In this document: positions 42,047 through 51,603 of the stretch, in pieces
How the letters are laid out: the number at the start of each line of letters is the position of its first letter
How positions within the stretch are numbered: position 1 is the stretch's first letter
Source of the DNA: Mesorhizobium tamadayense
GTDB taxonomy: Bacteria; Pseudomonadota; Alphaproteobacteria; Rhizobiales; Rhizobiaceae
DNA length: 64,000 nucleotides
NCBI RefSeq assembly: GCF_003863365.1
Contig: NZ_RQXT01000040.1
Coordinates: forward strand, 1 to 64,000
Direction: 5' to 3'
Position numbers and translations under genes: made by a program
The notes under the pieces: model-generated
The model's database searches: none
Seen by the model: the letters and a program-made list of their open reading frames with translations, nothing else
What the model was told of the DNA's origin: nothing

Positions 42047-43024
42047 TCAGCGCATGCCTTGCGCGGAAAGCGCCATGATGGCGTCGGCGTCCTTCTGCCG
42101 CACGATGCCCTGGCCGGTATCGATGTCGGAAGGAGCCAGACCGACCTTCTTGTTGAGATAGGCCTCCATCACCGGCATGAAGCCCTGCATGTAGGGCTGC
42201 TGGTCGACCAGCGCCTGGACATAGCCCTTCTGCATCTGCTGCAGCACTTCGGGCACGAGGTCGAAGCCGCCGAGCAGGACCTTGCCGGGCGCCACGCCGC
42301 GATCAGCCAGCACCCGCGCCACGCCGGCGCACCAGAAGCCGGTGTCGAAATAGGCCGTGGTGTCGGGATGCGCGTTGAGATAGGCACCGACGCGGTCGGA
42401 GGTGATGGCGAGGTCGGTGCCGCTGTCGATGCGCTCCCACGATACATCGCGGTCGGCATGGGCGGCCTTGTATTCCTCGAGGAACTGCATGACGCCGGCG
42501 CCGCGGGTTTCCGACCAGTTCTGGCCGGGAGCCGAAATGCCGACCAGCACTTTGATCGGGCCGTCCTTCGGGAAGTTCTCGGAAATCGCCTTGGCGAGCG
42601 AATAACCGGCGGGCTTGAAGCCTTGGCCGACGAAGGCCAGGCGCGCATTGCCCTTGGCGCCTTCGGTGTCGTCGACATTGACCGCGATGACCAGCACGCC
42701 GGCGTCGCGCGCCTCCTTGATGACGTCGTCGAAGGCATGGTCGTCGACGATGGAGGTGAGCAGCGCGTCGGGCTTGGCGGCAAGGGCGGCGCGCATGTTG
42801 GCGACCTGCTGCTCGATGGAGCCCTCGGTCTGGGTGAAGACCATGTTGCAGGTCGCCTCGACCTTGGCGCAGCCATCGTCGAAACCTTTCTTCACCGCCT
42901 GCCAAAAAGTATTCGAGGCCGACGAATGATGCGTGAAGACGATGTTGAGGCCGTCGGCTCTGGCCACGGATTGCCCGCCGACAAGGGCTGCGCCGAGCAG
43001 AAGCATTGCAGTCAGTTTTCTCAT
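42047..43024 (-). CDS. Sugar ABC substrate-binding protein
   Basis: The 325-residue periplasmic protein has a signal peptide (about 1-23, ending ARA) and a RbsB/type I periplasmic fold (IVFTHHSSASNTFWQAVKKG, then DALLTSIVDDHAF). It delivers a sugar to the RbsC-type permease. GGGAGGAACA precedes the start. The ligand is unknown. Confidence 0.9.
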   Translation of the reverse strand: MRKLTAMLLLGAALVGGQSVARADGLNIVFTHHSSASNTFWQAVKKGFDDGCAKVEATCNMVFTQTEGSIEQQVANMRAALAAKPDALLTSIVDDHAFDDVIKEARDAGVLVIAVNVDDTEGAKGNARLAFVGQGFKPAGYSLAKAISENFPKDGPIKVLVGISAPGQNWSETRGAGVMQFLEEYKAAHADRDVSWERIDSGTDLAITSDRVGAYLNAHPDTTAYFDTGFWCAGVARVLADRGVAPGKVLLGGFDLVPEVLQQMQKGYVQALVDQQPYMQGFMPVMEAYLNKKVGLAPSDIDTGQGIVRQKDADAIMALSAQGMR

Positions 43025-43048
43025 GTCTGTTCCTCCCTTTGGATCTTT

Positions 43049-44251
43049 CTAGATGTCCGCCTTGTCGCTGACGCGGCGGTGGACGGTGTAGGCCTTGCCA
43101 AGATCGGGACTGAGCGCCAGCCCCAGCCCCGGCCCCGGCGGCACGGTGATCATGCCGTCCTTCACCTCGGGCAGTGCCGTCACCAGGTCGCGGTACCAAG
43201 TGCGGTAGAAGGCGCGCACGCTTTCCTGGACGAGCGCGTTGGGCGCGTTCAGCGACAGATGCGTCGAGGCGGCGAGCACGACCGGACCGGTGCAGTCATG
43301 CGGCGCCACCGGCAGCCGCCAGGCCTCGGCCATGGCGGCGATCTTGCGCGCCTCTGACAGGCCGCCGCACCAGGAGATGTCGAGCATGACGATGCCGGCA
43401 GCACCGGTTTCCAGAAGGTCGCGAAAAGCCCAGCGGCTGCCCAGCGTCTCCGAGGCCGAGATCGGCGCGGGGCTCGCCGCGGCATAGCGCTTCAGGTCGC
43501 CGAGGCTGTCCATGCGGATGGGGTCCTCGTGCCAGTAGGTGGCGTAGGGCCTCAGCGCCTCGGCGATCCGCATGGCCGGCAGGAGCTGCCACATCGAGTG
43601 GAACTCGACCATGACGTCCATCCGGTCGCCGACGGCTTTGCGAATCTTCTCAAAGGGTTCGAGCGCCGCCTTCAGGTCGGCCGCCGAGATGTCGTTGCCT
43701 CGCGTCTTTTCGGCTGCGTGGTCGAACGGCCAGATCTTCATGGCGGTGATGCCGTCCTCGAGCAACTCCTCGGCCAGTTCGCCGGCGCGGGTGAGGAAGG
43801 CGTTGAGGTCGTCGTAGTCCCGTTTCGCGCCGATGCCGTAATTGGCGGTGGTCTGGCCCTTGGCGTCCTTGATGTATTCGGTGCCGGCGCAGGTGTTGTA
43901 GGTGCGGATCGAGCGACGGCTGAAGCCGCCCAGAAGCTGGGCAATCGGCTGGCCGGTGGCCTTGCCGAAAATGTCCCACAGCGCGATGTCGAAAGCGGAA
44001 TTGCCGCGCACCTCGGCGCCGCTGGAACGGAAGCCGAGATAGCCGACCAGATCAGCGGCCAAAAGGTCGATAGCAAGCGGATCGCGGCCGATCACCCTGG
44101 GCGCGACATATTCGTGCAGATATTCCTCGACAGTGCGCGACAGGTAGAAGGTCTCGCCGAGGCCGGTGATGTCAGCGTCGGTATGGACCTCGACCCAGAG
44201 CAGGTTGGGCCGCTCCTCGATGCGGACGGTCTCGATGGCGCGGATCTTCAT
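43049..44251 (-). CDS. Mandelate racemase/enolase-superfamily dehydratase
   Basis: The 400-residue enzyme has the capping domain (about 1-125) and a barrel with GITAMKIWPFD (catalytic Lys region, about 177), metal ligands in MVEFHSMW, HEDPIRMD and SASETLGS, and the base His in VAPHDCTGP (about 317). Such enzymes dehydrate sugar acids to 2-keto-3-deoxy acids or isomerise lactones. Its start is 2 nt from the GntR stop. Specific substrate unknown. Confidence 0.85.
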   Translation of the reverse strand: MKIRAIETVRIEERPNLLWVEVHTDADITGLGETFYLSRTVEEYLHEYVAPRVIGRDPLAIDLLAADLVGYLGFRSSGAEVRGNSAFDIALWDIFGKATGQPIAQLLGGFSRRSIRTYNTCAGTEYIKDAKGQTTANYGIGAKRDYDDLNAFLTRAGELAEELLEDGITAMKIWPFDHAAEKTRGNDISAADLKAALEPFEKIRKAVGDRMDVMVEFHSMWQLLPAMRIAEALRPYATYWHEDPIRMDSLGDLKRYAAASPAPISASETLGSRWAFRDLLETGAAGIVMLDISWCGGLSEARKIAAMAEAWRLPVAPHDCTGPVVLAASTHLSLNAPNALVQESVRAFYRTWYRDLVTALPEVKDGMITVPPGPGLGLALSPDLGKAYTVHRRVSDKADI

Positions 44252-44252
44252 G

Positions 44253-44972
44253 TCAGGCAATCCCCGCATCGAGCAGCGCCTTGACGCTCTTGTCGAAATG
44301 TTGCGCCATGTGCTCGGCCGCCAGCCGCGGATCGCCCTTGAGGATAGCGTCGGCGATGTCCTCGTGGCCCTTGATCATCTTGAGCTGGTCCTCGTCGGAC
44401 GAGCGGGTGCGCCAGCCGATGACCCAGGTGCGTCGCGTCACGCCGCTGAAGGCGGTGACGATCAGCGAAAACACCGGATTGTGCGAGGCGGCCGCGATCG
44501 CCTCGTGGAAGGCGATGTCGTGCTCCATGACGGTCTCGGGATTCTTGAAATTCTCGCGCATCAGCCGAGCTGCGTCGGCGATAGCAGCGGCCTCCGTTTT
44601 GGTGCGGCGGAGCGCCGCCAGCGCGACGGTGCGCATCTCGATGGTACGCCTGACGTCATAGACCTGCTGGACGCTGATCTGCTGGGTGGTGATGCCGTGC
44701 TCGATGACCATCGACATGGCGCCGGTGTCGAGCTTGGCGACGGTGGCGCGGCGACCGGCGCTCAGGTCGATCAGGCGCATGGCCGAAAGCGAGCGGAAGG
44801 CCTCGCGCACGACGGTGCGGGAGACGTTGAGCTGGCGCGTCATGGCAGCCTCGCTGGGCAGCGGATCGCCCGGCGCCAAGCCTTCCGAGCGGATGTGCTG
44901 GGTGATCGCCTGGATCGCCGTGCTGACCAGGCCAGGACTCGGCTCACCCGGTGGGTCCGTCTGCTCTTGCAT
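44253..44972 (-). CDS. GntR-family (FadR/FCD) regulator
   Basis: The 239-residue protein has an N-terminal winged helix (PGDPLPSEAAMTRQLNVSRT, then VVREAFRSLSAM) and a C-terminal FCD domain (about 90-235) whose metal-binding His residues can be seen (AFHEAI, GHEDIADAI). Start 44972 follows GAGGGAG. It leads the sugar-acid operon and faces the lactonase gene, with a perfect palindrome between them that is its probable operator. Confidence 0.9.
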   Translation of the reverse strand: MQEQTDPPGEPSPGLVSTAIQAITQHIRSEGLAPGDPLPSEAAMTRQLNVSRTVVREAFRSLSAMRLIDLSAGRRATVAKLDTGAMSMVIEHGITTQQISVQQVYDVRRTIEMRTVALAALRRTKTEAAAIADAARLMRENFKNPETVMEHDIAFHEAIAAASHNPVFSLIVTAFSGVTRRTWVIGWRTRSSDEDQLKMIKGHEDIADAILKGDPRLAAEHMAQHFDKSVKALLDAGIA

Positions 44973-44986
44973 TCCGCTCCCTCGAA

Positions 44987-45003
44987 AACCTGTATGACAG
45001 GTT
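44987..45003. promoter_or_regulatory. GntR-type operator palindrome
   Basis: AACCTG-TATGA-CAGGTT is a perfect 6-bp inverted repeat 14 bp upstream of the gntR start and 76 bp before the lactonase start. Its position would let one bound dimer control both directions. Confidence 0.75.
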
Positions 45004-45079
45004 GTTATTGAATTGCTCATAGTTCAGGCAAAAGATATATGTCAAGCCGATTTCTGGATGTGTGCCCGGAGGCACCCTC

Positions 45080-45979
45080 ATGCTCGAAATGAAAGCCAGC
45101 CTGATCTTCGACGCGCGCGACGTTGTCGGCGAAAGTCTGGTGTGGGACGAGCGCCGTGAAAGGCTGGTCTGGGTCGACATCATCGGCCGCAGGGTCCATC
45201 AGCTGGACCCGTCGAGCCGAGCACATGAAAGCTGGGCGACGAGCGACCTTGTCACCTCGGTCGGCCTGCGCAAGGACGGCGGCGCGATTGTCGGCCTGCG
45301 CAAGGACATTGCACTGTGGGATTTCGGCGGGCCGTTCCAGACGATCGCGGCGATCGAGCCCGACCGGCCGGGAACACGGCTCAACGAGGGCGTGGTCGCG
45401 CCGGACGGCTCGTTCTGGATCGGCACGATGGCCAACAACATTGGTCCGGACGACGCGCCGATGGCGATCACAAGCGATGAGGGCCGGCTCTACCGGGTCG
45501 ATCCGGACGGCAATGTGAGAAGCCTGAGTGAAGACCGGTTCGGCATCACCAATACCATGGTGTGGCTGCCTGACGGGCGCTTTATCACCGCCGACACGAT
45601 GAAAAACGCGCTCTATAGTTATGACTGGGACAGGGAGGCGGAACGGCTCGGCGAAACGCGCCCCTTCTTCGCCGGTTTCGAGCGCGGCCTGCCGGACGGC
45701 TCCTGCCTCGACGCCGAGGGTTATGTCTGGAACTGCCGGGTGGTGGGCGGACGCTGCCTTGCCCGCATCGCGCCCGACGGCAGGCTGGACCGGATTGTCG
45801 AGCTGCCCTGCAGCTGGCCGACGAGCTGCGCCTTCGGCGGCCCAAACCTCGATACGCTGTTCGTCACCTCCGCCCGCTTCACGATGAGCGCGGAGCATCT
45901 CGGCGCAAACCCGCACGAGGGCGGCCTGTTCGCGCTACGTCCGGGAGTGCGGGGCGTGCCGGGCAATCGGTTTGGGTAA
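45080..45979 (+). CDS. SMP-30/gluconolactonase-family lactonase
   Basis: The 299-residue six-bladed propeller hydrolyses sugar lactones with a divalent metal. The expected ligands are visible: the Glu in DVVGESLVW (about residue 18), TRLNEGVVAPDGSFWIGTM, and NTMVWLPDGRFITADT. ATG 45080 is used rather than the in-frame start at 45062. It is divergent from gntR and fits between the SDR dehydrogenase and the dehydratase in an oxidative sugar pathway. Confidence 0.9.
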   Translation: MLEMKASLIFDARDVVGESLVWDERRERLVWVDIIGRRVHQLDPSSRAHESWATSDLVTSVGLRKDGGAIVGLRKDIALWDFGGPFQTIAAIEPDRPGTRLNEGVVAPDGSFWIGTMANNIGPDDAPMAITSDEGRLYRVDPDGNVRSLSEDRFGITNTMVWLPDGRFITADTMKNALYSYDWDREAERLGETRPFFAGFERGLPDGSCLDAEGYVWNCRVVGGRCLARIAPDGRLDRIVELPCSWPTSCAFGGPNLDTLFVTSARFTMSAEHLGANPHEGGLFALRPGVRGVPGNRFG

Positions 45980-46094
45980 TCTTGCCGCGAGAGGGAGATC
46001 GGCAGCAGCGTTCAAAAAAGTTCTCCATCGCTGTCGGACTGGCCAAGCCTCGTTCGTCATAGGAACATAGACCGGCAATCAGAGGAGAAACGAT

Positions 46095-46538
46095 ATGCCC
46101 AGCACCGTCCGCCTGCACCGCGTCCTGGCAACCAAGCCCGAGAAAGTCTATCGCGCCTTCATCGAGGCGGACGCGCTGGCGAAATGGCTGCCGCCGAACG
46201 GCTTCACCTGCACGGTACATCACCTGGAAGCAAAGGTCGGCGGCACGTTCAGGATGTCCTTCCGCAACTTCACCACGGGCGACAGCCACGCCTTCGGCGG
46301 CGACTATGTCGAGCTGGTTCCGGGCGAGCTCGTCCGTTACACGGACAAGTTCGACGATCCCAACCTGCCCGGCGAGATGCAGGTGACCGTGAGCCTGAAG
46401 AAGGTCTCGGTCGGCACGGAGATGGAGATCACCCAGGCCGGCATACCGGACGCCATTCCGGCCGAGGCCTGCTATCTCGGCTGGCAGGAATCGCTCAAGA
46501 ACCTGGCAAGGCTCGTCGAGCCGGAGATCAATCAGTAA
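46095..46538 (+). CDS. SRPBCC/AHSA1-family protein
   Basis: The 147-residue START-fold protein begins STVRLHRVLATKPEKVYRAF and has KWLPPNGFTCTVHHLEAKVG and a C-terminal helix GWQESLKNLARLVEPE, typical of AHSA1-like proteins. The fold binds hydrophobic ligands. GAGGAG precedes the start. Function unassigned. Confidence 0.85.
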   Translation: MPSTVRLHRVLATKPEKVYRAFIEADALAKWLPPNGFTCTVHHLEAKVGGTFRMSFRNFTTGDSHAFGGDYVELVPGELVRYTDKFDDPNLPGEMQVTVSLKKVSVGTEMEITQAGIPDAIPAEACYLGWQESLKNLARLVEPEINQ

Positions 46539-46718
46539 CAACCGGTTGCGATGCCTATTGCGGCCGGCCGCGACATCGAAGTATGTCCCGGCCGGCACGC
46601 GGCCCGATTTCCAATTTGTGAAGTTACGCGTTTCCCCCGCTTGCCAGAATGGCTGCGTTGGGCTGGATTGAGCAAAGCCGAGCTCGAATGCGCCGAACGG
46701 ACAGGCAGGGGGGCCGCG

Positions 46719-47948
46719 ATGGAGCCGAATCCGGCCGGATCATCACCGAGCGACGACAAGATCGAGCATTACGATCTCGGCCTCTGCCTGTCGGGCGGCG
46801 GCTATCGCGCCATGCTGTTCCATGCCGGCGTGCTCTGCCGGCTGAACGAGGCAGGCCTGCTTGCGAAAATCGACATGGTGAGCTCGGTCTCCGGCGGCTC
46901 GATCGCCGCCGGGTTGCTGGCGGTTCTCTGGCCGCGCCTCACCTTCGCCAATGGCGTCGCCAGCAATTTCCACGAGCTTTACCTCACGAAGATCCTCGCT
47001 TTCTCGCAGGTCTTCCTCGACGCGCCTTCGATCCTCAAGGGCGTGCTCAACCCGTTTTCGAGCGCGGCGCGCGAAGTCGCGGCCTCCTACGAGCGCCACC
47101 TGTTCGACGGCTCGGGGCCGACGCTGAAGAGCCTGATCGGACGTCCCTGGTTCGTGTTCTGCTCCAGCAATCTCAGCACCGGCTCGCTGTTTCGCATGTC
47201 CAACCGCTACATCGCCGATTATCGGATCGGCGTGGCCAAGCATGCGGACTTGCCCGTCGCGACCGCGGTCGCGGCGTCATCCGCCTTCCCGCCGTTCCTG
47301 TCGCCGCTCAGGCTCGATCTCACGCAATTCGAGTGGGAGAACGACAGGCTCGACGCGAGCGTCGGCCCGCCGATCCCGGCCGGGCGCGCCGTGCTCACCG
47401 ATGGCGGCGTCTACGACAATCACGGCATCGAGCCGGCGCTGAAGCGCTGCCGCTGGCTGCTGGTCAGCGACGCCGGCGCGCCCTGGCAGGCGTCGGGCTC
47501 TGGCTACTGGAACTGGTTCTCGCAGTTGAAGCGGGTGCTCGACACCACAGACAACCAGGTGCGCTCGCTGCGGCGGCGTGATCTCGTCGCCCGCTTCCAG
47601 GCGGCGAAGGATGCCGAGGCCCTGCCCAATGACGCGGCCCGGCCCGACTATGCCGCCACCCGCGGCGTCTACTGGTCGATCACCAGCAAGCCGGACACTG
47701 CGGAGCCGACATTCGTGCAGAGCGCGGCAATCGCGCCCGCCGATATCGGCACGTCGCTGCATTTCCTCGGGGCCAAGGAAACGGTCGACCTGGTGAACTG
47801 GGGCTATTGCGCCAGCGACCAGGCGCTGCGGAGCTGGTACGCGCCGGCGCCGCCGGCGGGCAAAGGCGTGCTGCTGAAAACAGGCGATGTGAAGCCCGGC
47901 CGCTGCGCGGTGGTGTCGAAGGCGCTGATGAGTGTTTTCAAGATTTGA
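46719..47948 (+). CDS. Patatin-like phospholipase
   Basis: The 409-residue protein carries the patatin elements: oxyanion loop LCLSGGGYRAMLFHAG (about 22-37), nucleophile elbow SVSGGS (about 55-60) and the DGG dyad TDGGVYDN (about 228). It should hydrolyse acyl lipids. Start 46719 (MEPNPAG) has AGGGGGG upstream; the frame extends 56 codons further without support. No secretion signal is seen. Single gene. Confidence 0.88.
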   Translation: MEPNPAGSSPSDDKIEHYDLGLCLSGGGYRAMLFHAGVLCRLNEAGLLAKIDMVSSVSGGSIAAGLLAVLWPRLTFANGVASNFHELYLTKILAFSQVFLDAPSILKGVLNPFSSAAREVAASYERHLFDGSGPTLKSLIGRPWFVFCSSNLSTGSLFRMSNRYIADYRIGVAKHADLPVATAVAASSAFPPFLSPLRLDLTQFEWENDRLDASVGPPIPAGRAVLTDGGVYDNHGIEPALKRCRWLLVSDAGAPWQASGSGYWNWFSQLKRVLDTTDNQVRSLRRRDLVARFQAAKDAEALPNDAARPDYAATRGVYWSITSKPDTAEPTFVQSAAIAPADIGTSLHFLGAKETVDLVNWGYCASDQALRSWYAPAPPAGKGVLLKTGDVKPGRCAVVSKALMSVFKI

Positions 47949-48215
47949 GGGCATTGGGAGACTTGGTTTCCTCGCCCGCACAAAGTGGGGAGAGGAACCC
48001 AGGTGCGCATTCGCTGGCGGGACAGCGCCCCCCTCTGCCCTGCCGGGCATCTCCCCCACACGGGCCCACAAAGGGGGGAGATCACGCGCTCCGCCGCTTT
48101 CACCAAATCACCGTCGTGGCGCAATCCAAACGGGTTCGTGCCTCGCAGCGGTCCGTGCTAACAGAGGCGCATTCATCAACAGGCGGCCTCCCCGCCCCAA
48201 CGAATGGATTGCGAC
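47949..48215. repeat. Intergenic region with palindromic repeat
   Basis: A repeat unit covers about 48027-48084 (CCCCTCTGCCCTGCCGGGCA, then CAAAGGGGGGAGATCACG). It is of the common family, here with an extra CACACGGGCC insertion in its loop. Confidence 0.7.
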
Positions 48216-48920
48216 ATGGCAGCGGAAAAGGTAGCTCTGGTGACGGCGGGCGGCAGCGGCATGGGGGCGGCGGCGGCGAAGCGGCTGGCGGCGGACGGCT
48301 TCAAGGTCGGCGTGCTCTCCTCCTCCGGCAAGGGCGAGGCGCTGGGGAAAGAGCTCGGCGGCTTCGGCGTCACCGGCTCCAACCAGTCGAACGAGGACCT
48401 GAAGCGCCTCACCGACGGCGCGATTGCGCGCTGGGGCCGCATCGACGTCTTGGTCAACAGCGCAGGCCACGGGCCGCGCGCGCAAATCATCGAGATCAGC
48501 GACGAGGACTGGCACAAGGGCATCGACACCTATTTCCTGAACGTCGTGCGCCCGGCGCGGCTGGTGACGCCGGTGATGCAGAAGCAAAAGGGCGGCGCGA
48601 TCATCAACATCTCGACCGCGTGGGCGTTCGAGCCGAGCGTGGCCTTCCCGACCTCGGCGGTGGCGCGCGCCGGGCTCGCCGCCTTCACCAAGATCTTCGC
48701 CGACACCTATGCGGCCGACAACATCCGCATCAACAATGTGCTGCCGGGATGGATCGACAGCCTGCCGGCGACCGAGGAGCGTCGCCGGAGCGTGCCGATG
48801 AAGCGCTACGGCACTTCAGAAGAAGTGGCGGCGACGATCTCCTTCCTCGCTTCAGAAGGTGCGGCCTACATCACCGGCGAGAACATCCGCGTCGACGGCG
48901 GCCTGATGCGGGGGTTCTGA
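48216..48920 (+). CDS. SDR-family protein lacking the usual Tyr-Lys
   Basis: The 234-residue Rossmann protein has an N-terminal TAGGSGMGAAAAKRL cofactor loop and VLVNSAGHGPRAQ. At the catalytic position it reads FPTSAVARAG where YxxxK is expected, so both Tyr and Lys appear replaced (Ser and Arg). Ser of the triad (INIST) is present. It may be a non-classical reductase or a binding protein. The start may also be 48204. Confidence 0.8.
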   Translation: MAAEKVALVTAGGSGMGAAAAKRLAADGFKVGVLSSSGKGEALGKELGGFGVTGSNQSNEDLKRLTDGAIARWGRIDVLVNSAGHGPRAQIIEISDEDWHKGIDTYFLNVVRPARLVTPVMQKQKGGAIINISTAWAFEPSVAFPTSAVARAGLAAFTKIFADTYAADNIRINNVLPGWIDSLPATEERRRSVPMKRYGTSEEVAATISFLASEGAAYITGENIRVDGGLMRGF

Positions 48921-48987
48921 GCGCTTGAATGGCGGCCTGCCTCTACTACCCTGAGGTTCGGCGAGAAGAACACCGGGAAGCAGCGAC

Positions 48988-49779
48988 ATGAACGCTTCAT
49001 TCAAGCTGGGCATTGTCGGCGGCGCGGGCTGGCTGGGCGGCGCCATCGCGGGTGCTGCGCTTTCGGCCGGGGTGGTGCGGGCGGAAGACCTTACCCTGTC
49101 CTATCGCAGCGCCAAGCCCGGCCGCTTCTCCGGCGCATTCTTGACCGACGACAACCAGGCGCTCGCCGACCGCTCGGACGTCATCATGCTTTCGGTGCGG
49201 CCGCAGGACTGGCCGTCGCTCGGGCTGGACGCAACAGGCAAGTTGGTCATCTCGGTGATGGCCGGCATCCGTATGGCCGAGATCGGCGAGAAGCACGGCA
49301 CAAGCCGCGTCGCGCGCACGCTGCCAAACGCGGCGGCCGAGGTCGCAAAATCCTACACGCCGTGGATCGCGAGCAGCGATGCGACCGAAGCGGACCGCGC
49401 CATCTTGCGCGCGATCTTCGACGCCTGCGGGGTGCAGGACGAGGTGGCGACCGAGCGCGACATCGACTACCTCACCGGCCTCACGGGCTCCGGCCCCGCC
49501 TTCCCCGCCCTCTTGGCGGACGCCATGATGCGCGACGCGATTGCCTTCGGCCTGTCGGCCGACGTCGCGCGGCGCGCCGTCAACACCGTGCTTGCCGGAA
49601 CCGGCCGGCTGCTCGAGCTCAACGACACCTCTCCCGCCGACACGGTGGAAGCCTTCCTCGGCTATCGCGGCACGACAGCGGCCGCGATCGAGACGATGCG
49701 GGAGGCGGGCTTCGACGAGGCGGTGGCGAAGGGGCTGGCGGCGGCGCTCCTGAAGTCGATCGCGATGGGCAAGGCGTGA
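48988..49779 (+). CDS. ProC-like pyrroline-5-carboxylate reductase
   Basis: The 263-residue NAD(P)-dependent reductase has the Rossmann opening LGIVGGAGWLGGAIAGAAL, LSVRPQDWPSL, and the family signature DYLTGLTGSGPAFPALLADA (about 158). It would make proline from pyrroline-5-carboxylate or act on a related imine. Probably a second copy beside a housekeeping proC elsewhere (inference). Confidence 0.85.
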   Translation: MNASFKLGIVGGAGWLGGAIAGAALSAGVVRAEDLTLSYRSAKPGRFSGAFLTDDNQALADRSDVIMLSVRPQDWPSLGLDATGKLVISVMAGIRMAEIGEKHGTSRVARTLPNAAAEVAKSYTPWIASSDATEADRAILRAIFDACGVQDEVATERDIDYLTGLTGSGPAFPALLADAMMRDAIAFGLSADVARRAVNTVLAGTGRLLELNDTSPADTVEAFLGYRGTTAAAIETMREAGFDEAVAKGLAAALLKSIAMGKA

Positions 49780-50122
49780 GCGGGTGACGGTCCGCCACGT
49801 CAGCCATCCATCCGCCGATTTCGAACCGTTGCTCAGATGAGACGGCCGAGCCCGCAGCAAATGCATTCGTCCGCAACGGTCTGCCTAACAATTCGGCAGA
49901 ATTCAGCAATATTGTATAAAATTGACTAGGCTTCACGTTAAAATTGCATTAGCGCTGTCTTATTCTATCTATTCTGAAGAATTAATCGATAAAGGAAAAT
50001 TTTTCCTCTGTACTATTTGGTTATTCCTTGGAACTATCACTTGAATTAGAAGTTGGTTGGAACTGGTCGACGGAACGCGCATAGCGTGTTCCAGGAGCCA
50101 GGCAGCACGGAGGGAGTGACCG
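49780..50122. other. AT-rich regulatory region of the glycanase operon
   Basis: Much lower GC than its surroundings between about 49880 and 50060. It holds a perfect palindrome AGGAAAA-T-TTTTCCT (49993-50007) and several possible -10 boxes. GGAGGGAG lies just before the glycanase start. Likely promoter and operator DNA. Confidence 0.5.
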
Positions 50123-51550
50123 ATGACCACCATCGTCAACGCAGTAGGCGTTGCTCTTCCCTATAGCGGCGCTTCCACCCATTGGTACTCGGCGTCAGGC
50201 TCCGGACCGGACTTGTACGGCAGCTCCGGAAATGACTCCTTCTACGGAGCATCCGGTGTGAACGTCACCATGCACGGTGGCTACGGCGACGACATCTATT
50301 ACCTCTATGCGGCGAGCAACAAGGTGGCGGAGGCCGGCAGTGCAGGTATCGACACAATCAGCACATGGATGAGCTACAAGCTCCCCGACAACGTCGAGAA
50401 TCTCGTCGTCACCAAGGCCGGTAACTATGCTTTCGGAAATGGGTTGGACAACATCATCACCGCCAAGGCCGGGCACCAGACGCTGGACGGCGGCGCGGGA
50501 AATGACGTTCTGATCGACGGCGGCGGCGGTTACGACACTTTCATCGTCTCAAAGGGCAACGGAAGCGACCTGATCGCCAATTTTGCGGCGACGGATACCG
50601 TGCGCCTTAACGGCTATGGGTTCGCATCGTTCGACGCCATCCACTCGAACATGATCCAGGCGGGACCCAACGTCATGCTGAACCTCGGATCCGGCGAGAT
50701 CCTCGAGTTCAAGGACACAACCATCGACAAGCTGCAGCCCAGCCAGTTCGAGCTGCCGATCGACAAGTCCGGAATGACGCTGTCCTTCTCAGACGAGTTC
50801 AACACGCTGAACCTTCACAACGCCCAAGGCGGCACCTGGGATACGAACTTCTGGTGGGGGGCGCCAAACGGCAGCACCTTGACCCAGAACAACGAGCTGC
50901 AATGGTATATCGACGCCAATTACGGCCCGACAAGTTCCGTCCATCCGTTCAGCGTCAACAACGGCGTGCTCACCATCACCGCGGCGCAGGCGCCGGCGGA
51001 CATCAAGCCGCTGATCAACAATTACGAGTACACGTCGGGCATCCTGACGACGCACGATAGCTTCTCGCAGACCTATGGCTATTTCGAAATGAAAGCCGAC
51101 CTGCCCGAAAATACCGGCGCCTGGCCGGCCTTCTGGCTGCTGCCCGAAGACGGCTCCTGGCCGCCGGAGCTGGACGTCGTGGAAATGTACGGCCAGAGCC
51201 CGAACTCGCTTCTGATGACCGCGCACACGAATGAGACGGGAACGCACACCAAGGTCGGGTCGACGGTGAACGTCTCGGACACCGCCGGCTTCCACACCTA
51301 TGGCCTGCTGTGGACGCCCGATAAGCTGGTGTGGACCTATGACGGCGTGCAGGTCGCGGAAGCGGCGACGCCCTCCGACATGAACAAGCCTATGTACATG
51401 CTGGTCGATCTTGCGATCGGCGGTCAGGCCGGCGCGCCGCCGGACCATCTCGCGACGCCGGCTCAGATGAAGATCGACTACATCCACGCCTACACGCTGA
51501 ACGATCTGCAGCAGAGCCACCTGAACGTCACGGGCGAGCACACGGCATAG
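50123..51550 (+). CDS. GH16 exopolysaccharide glycanase with RTX-like repeats
   Basis: The 475-residue protein has no N-terminal signal peptide. The N-terminal half (about 25-135) has RTX-like calcium-binding repeats (GSSGNDSFYGASG, GGAGNDVLIDGGGG). The C-terminal half (about 220-460) is a GH16 domain with the catalytic ELDVVEMYG (two Glu about residues 350-356). It resembles ExsH/PlyB-type enzymes that trim exopolysaccharide. The exporter genes follow directly, so type I secretion is expected. Confidence 0.9.
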   Translation: MTTIVNAVGVALPYSGASTHWYSASGSGPDLYGSSGNDSFYGASGVNVTMHGGYGDDIYYLYAASNKVAEAGSAGIDTISTWMSYKLPDNVENLVVTKAGNYAFGNGLDNIITAKAGHQTLDGGAGNDVLIDGGGGYDTFIVSKGNGSDLIANFAATDTVRLNGYGFASFDAIHSNMIQAGPNVMLNLGSGEILEFKDTTIDKLQPSQFELPIDKSGMTLSFSDEFNTLNLHNAQGGTWDTNFWWGAPNGSTLTQNNELQWYIDANYGPTSSVHPFSVNNGVLTITAAQAPADIKPLINNYEYTSGILTTHDSFSQTYGYFEMKADLPENTGAWPAFWLLPEDGSWPPELDVVEMYGQSPNSLLMTAHTNETGTHTKVGSTVNVSDTAGFHTYGLLWTPDKLVWTYDGVQVAEAATPSDMNKPMYMLVDLAIGGQAGAPPDHLATPAQMKIDYIHAYTLNDLQQSHLNVTGEHTA

Positions 51551-51603
51551 CAGCCGCCCATGCTTCAGGATCACTTCGCGGGAATACGGGCGGGAATGCG
51601 GGA

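Noticed and set aside
47807-48928. A 373-codon plus-strand ORF spanning patatin end, repeat and SDR
   Set aside because: It is a frame shadow crossing two real genes and a palindromic repeat.
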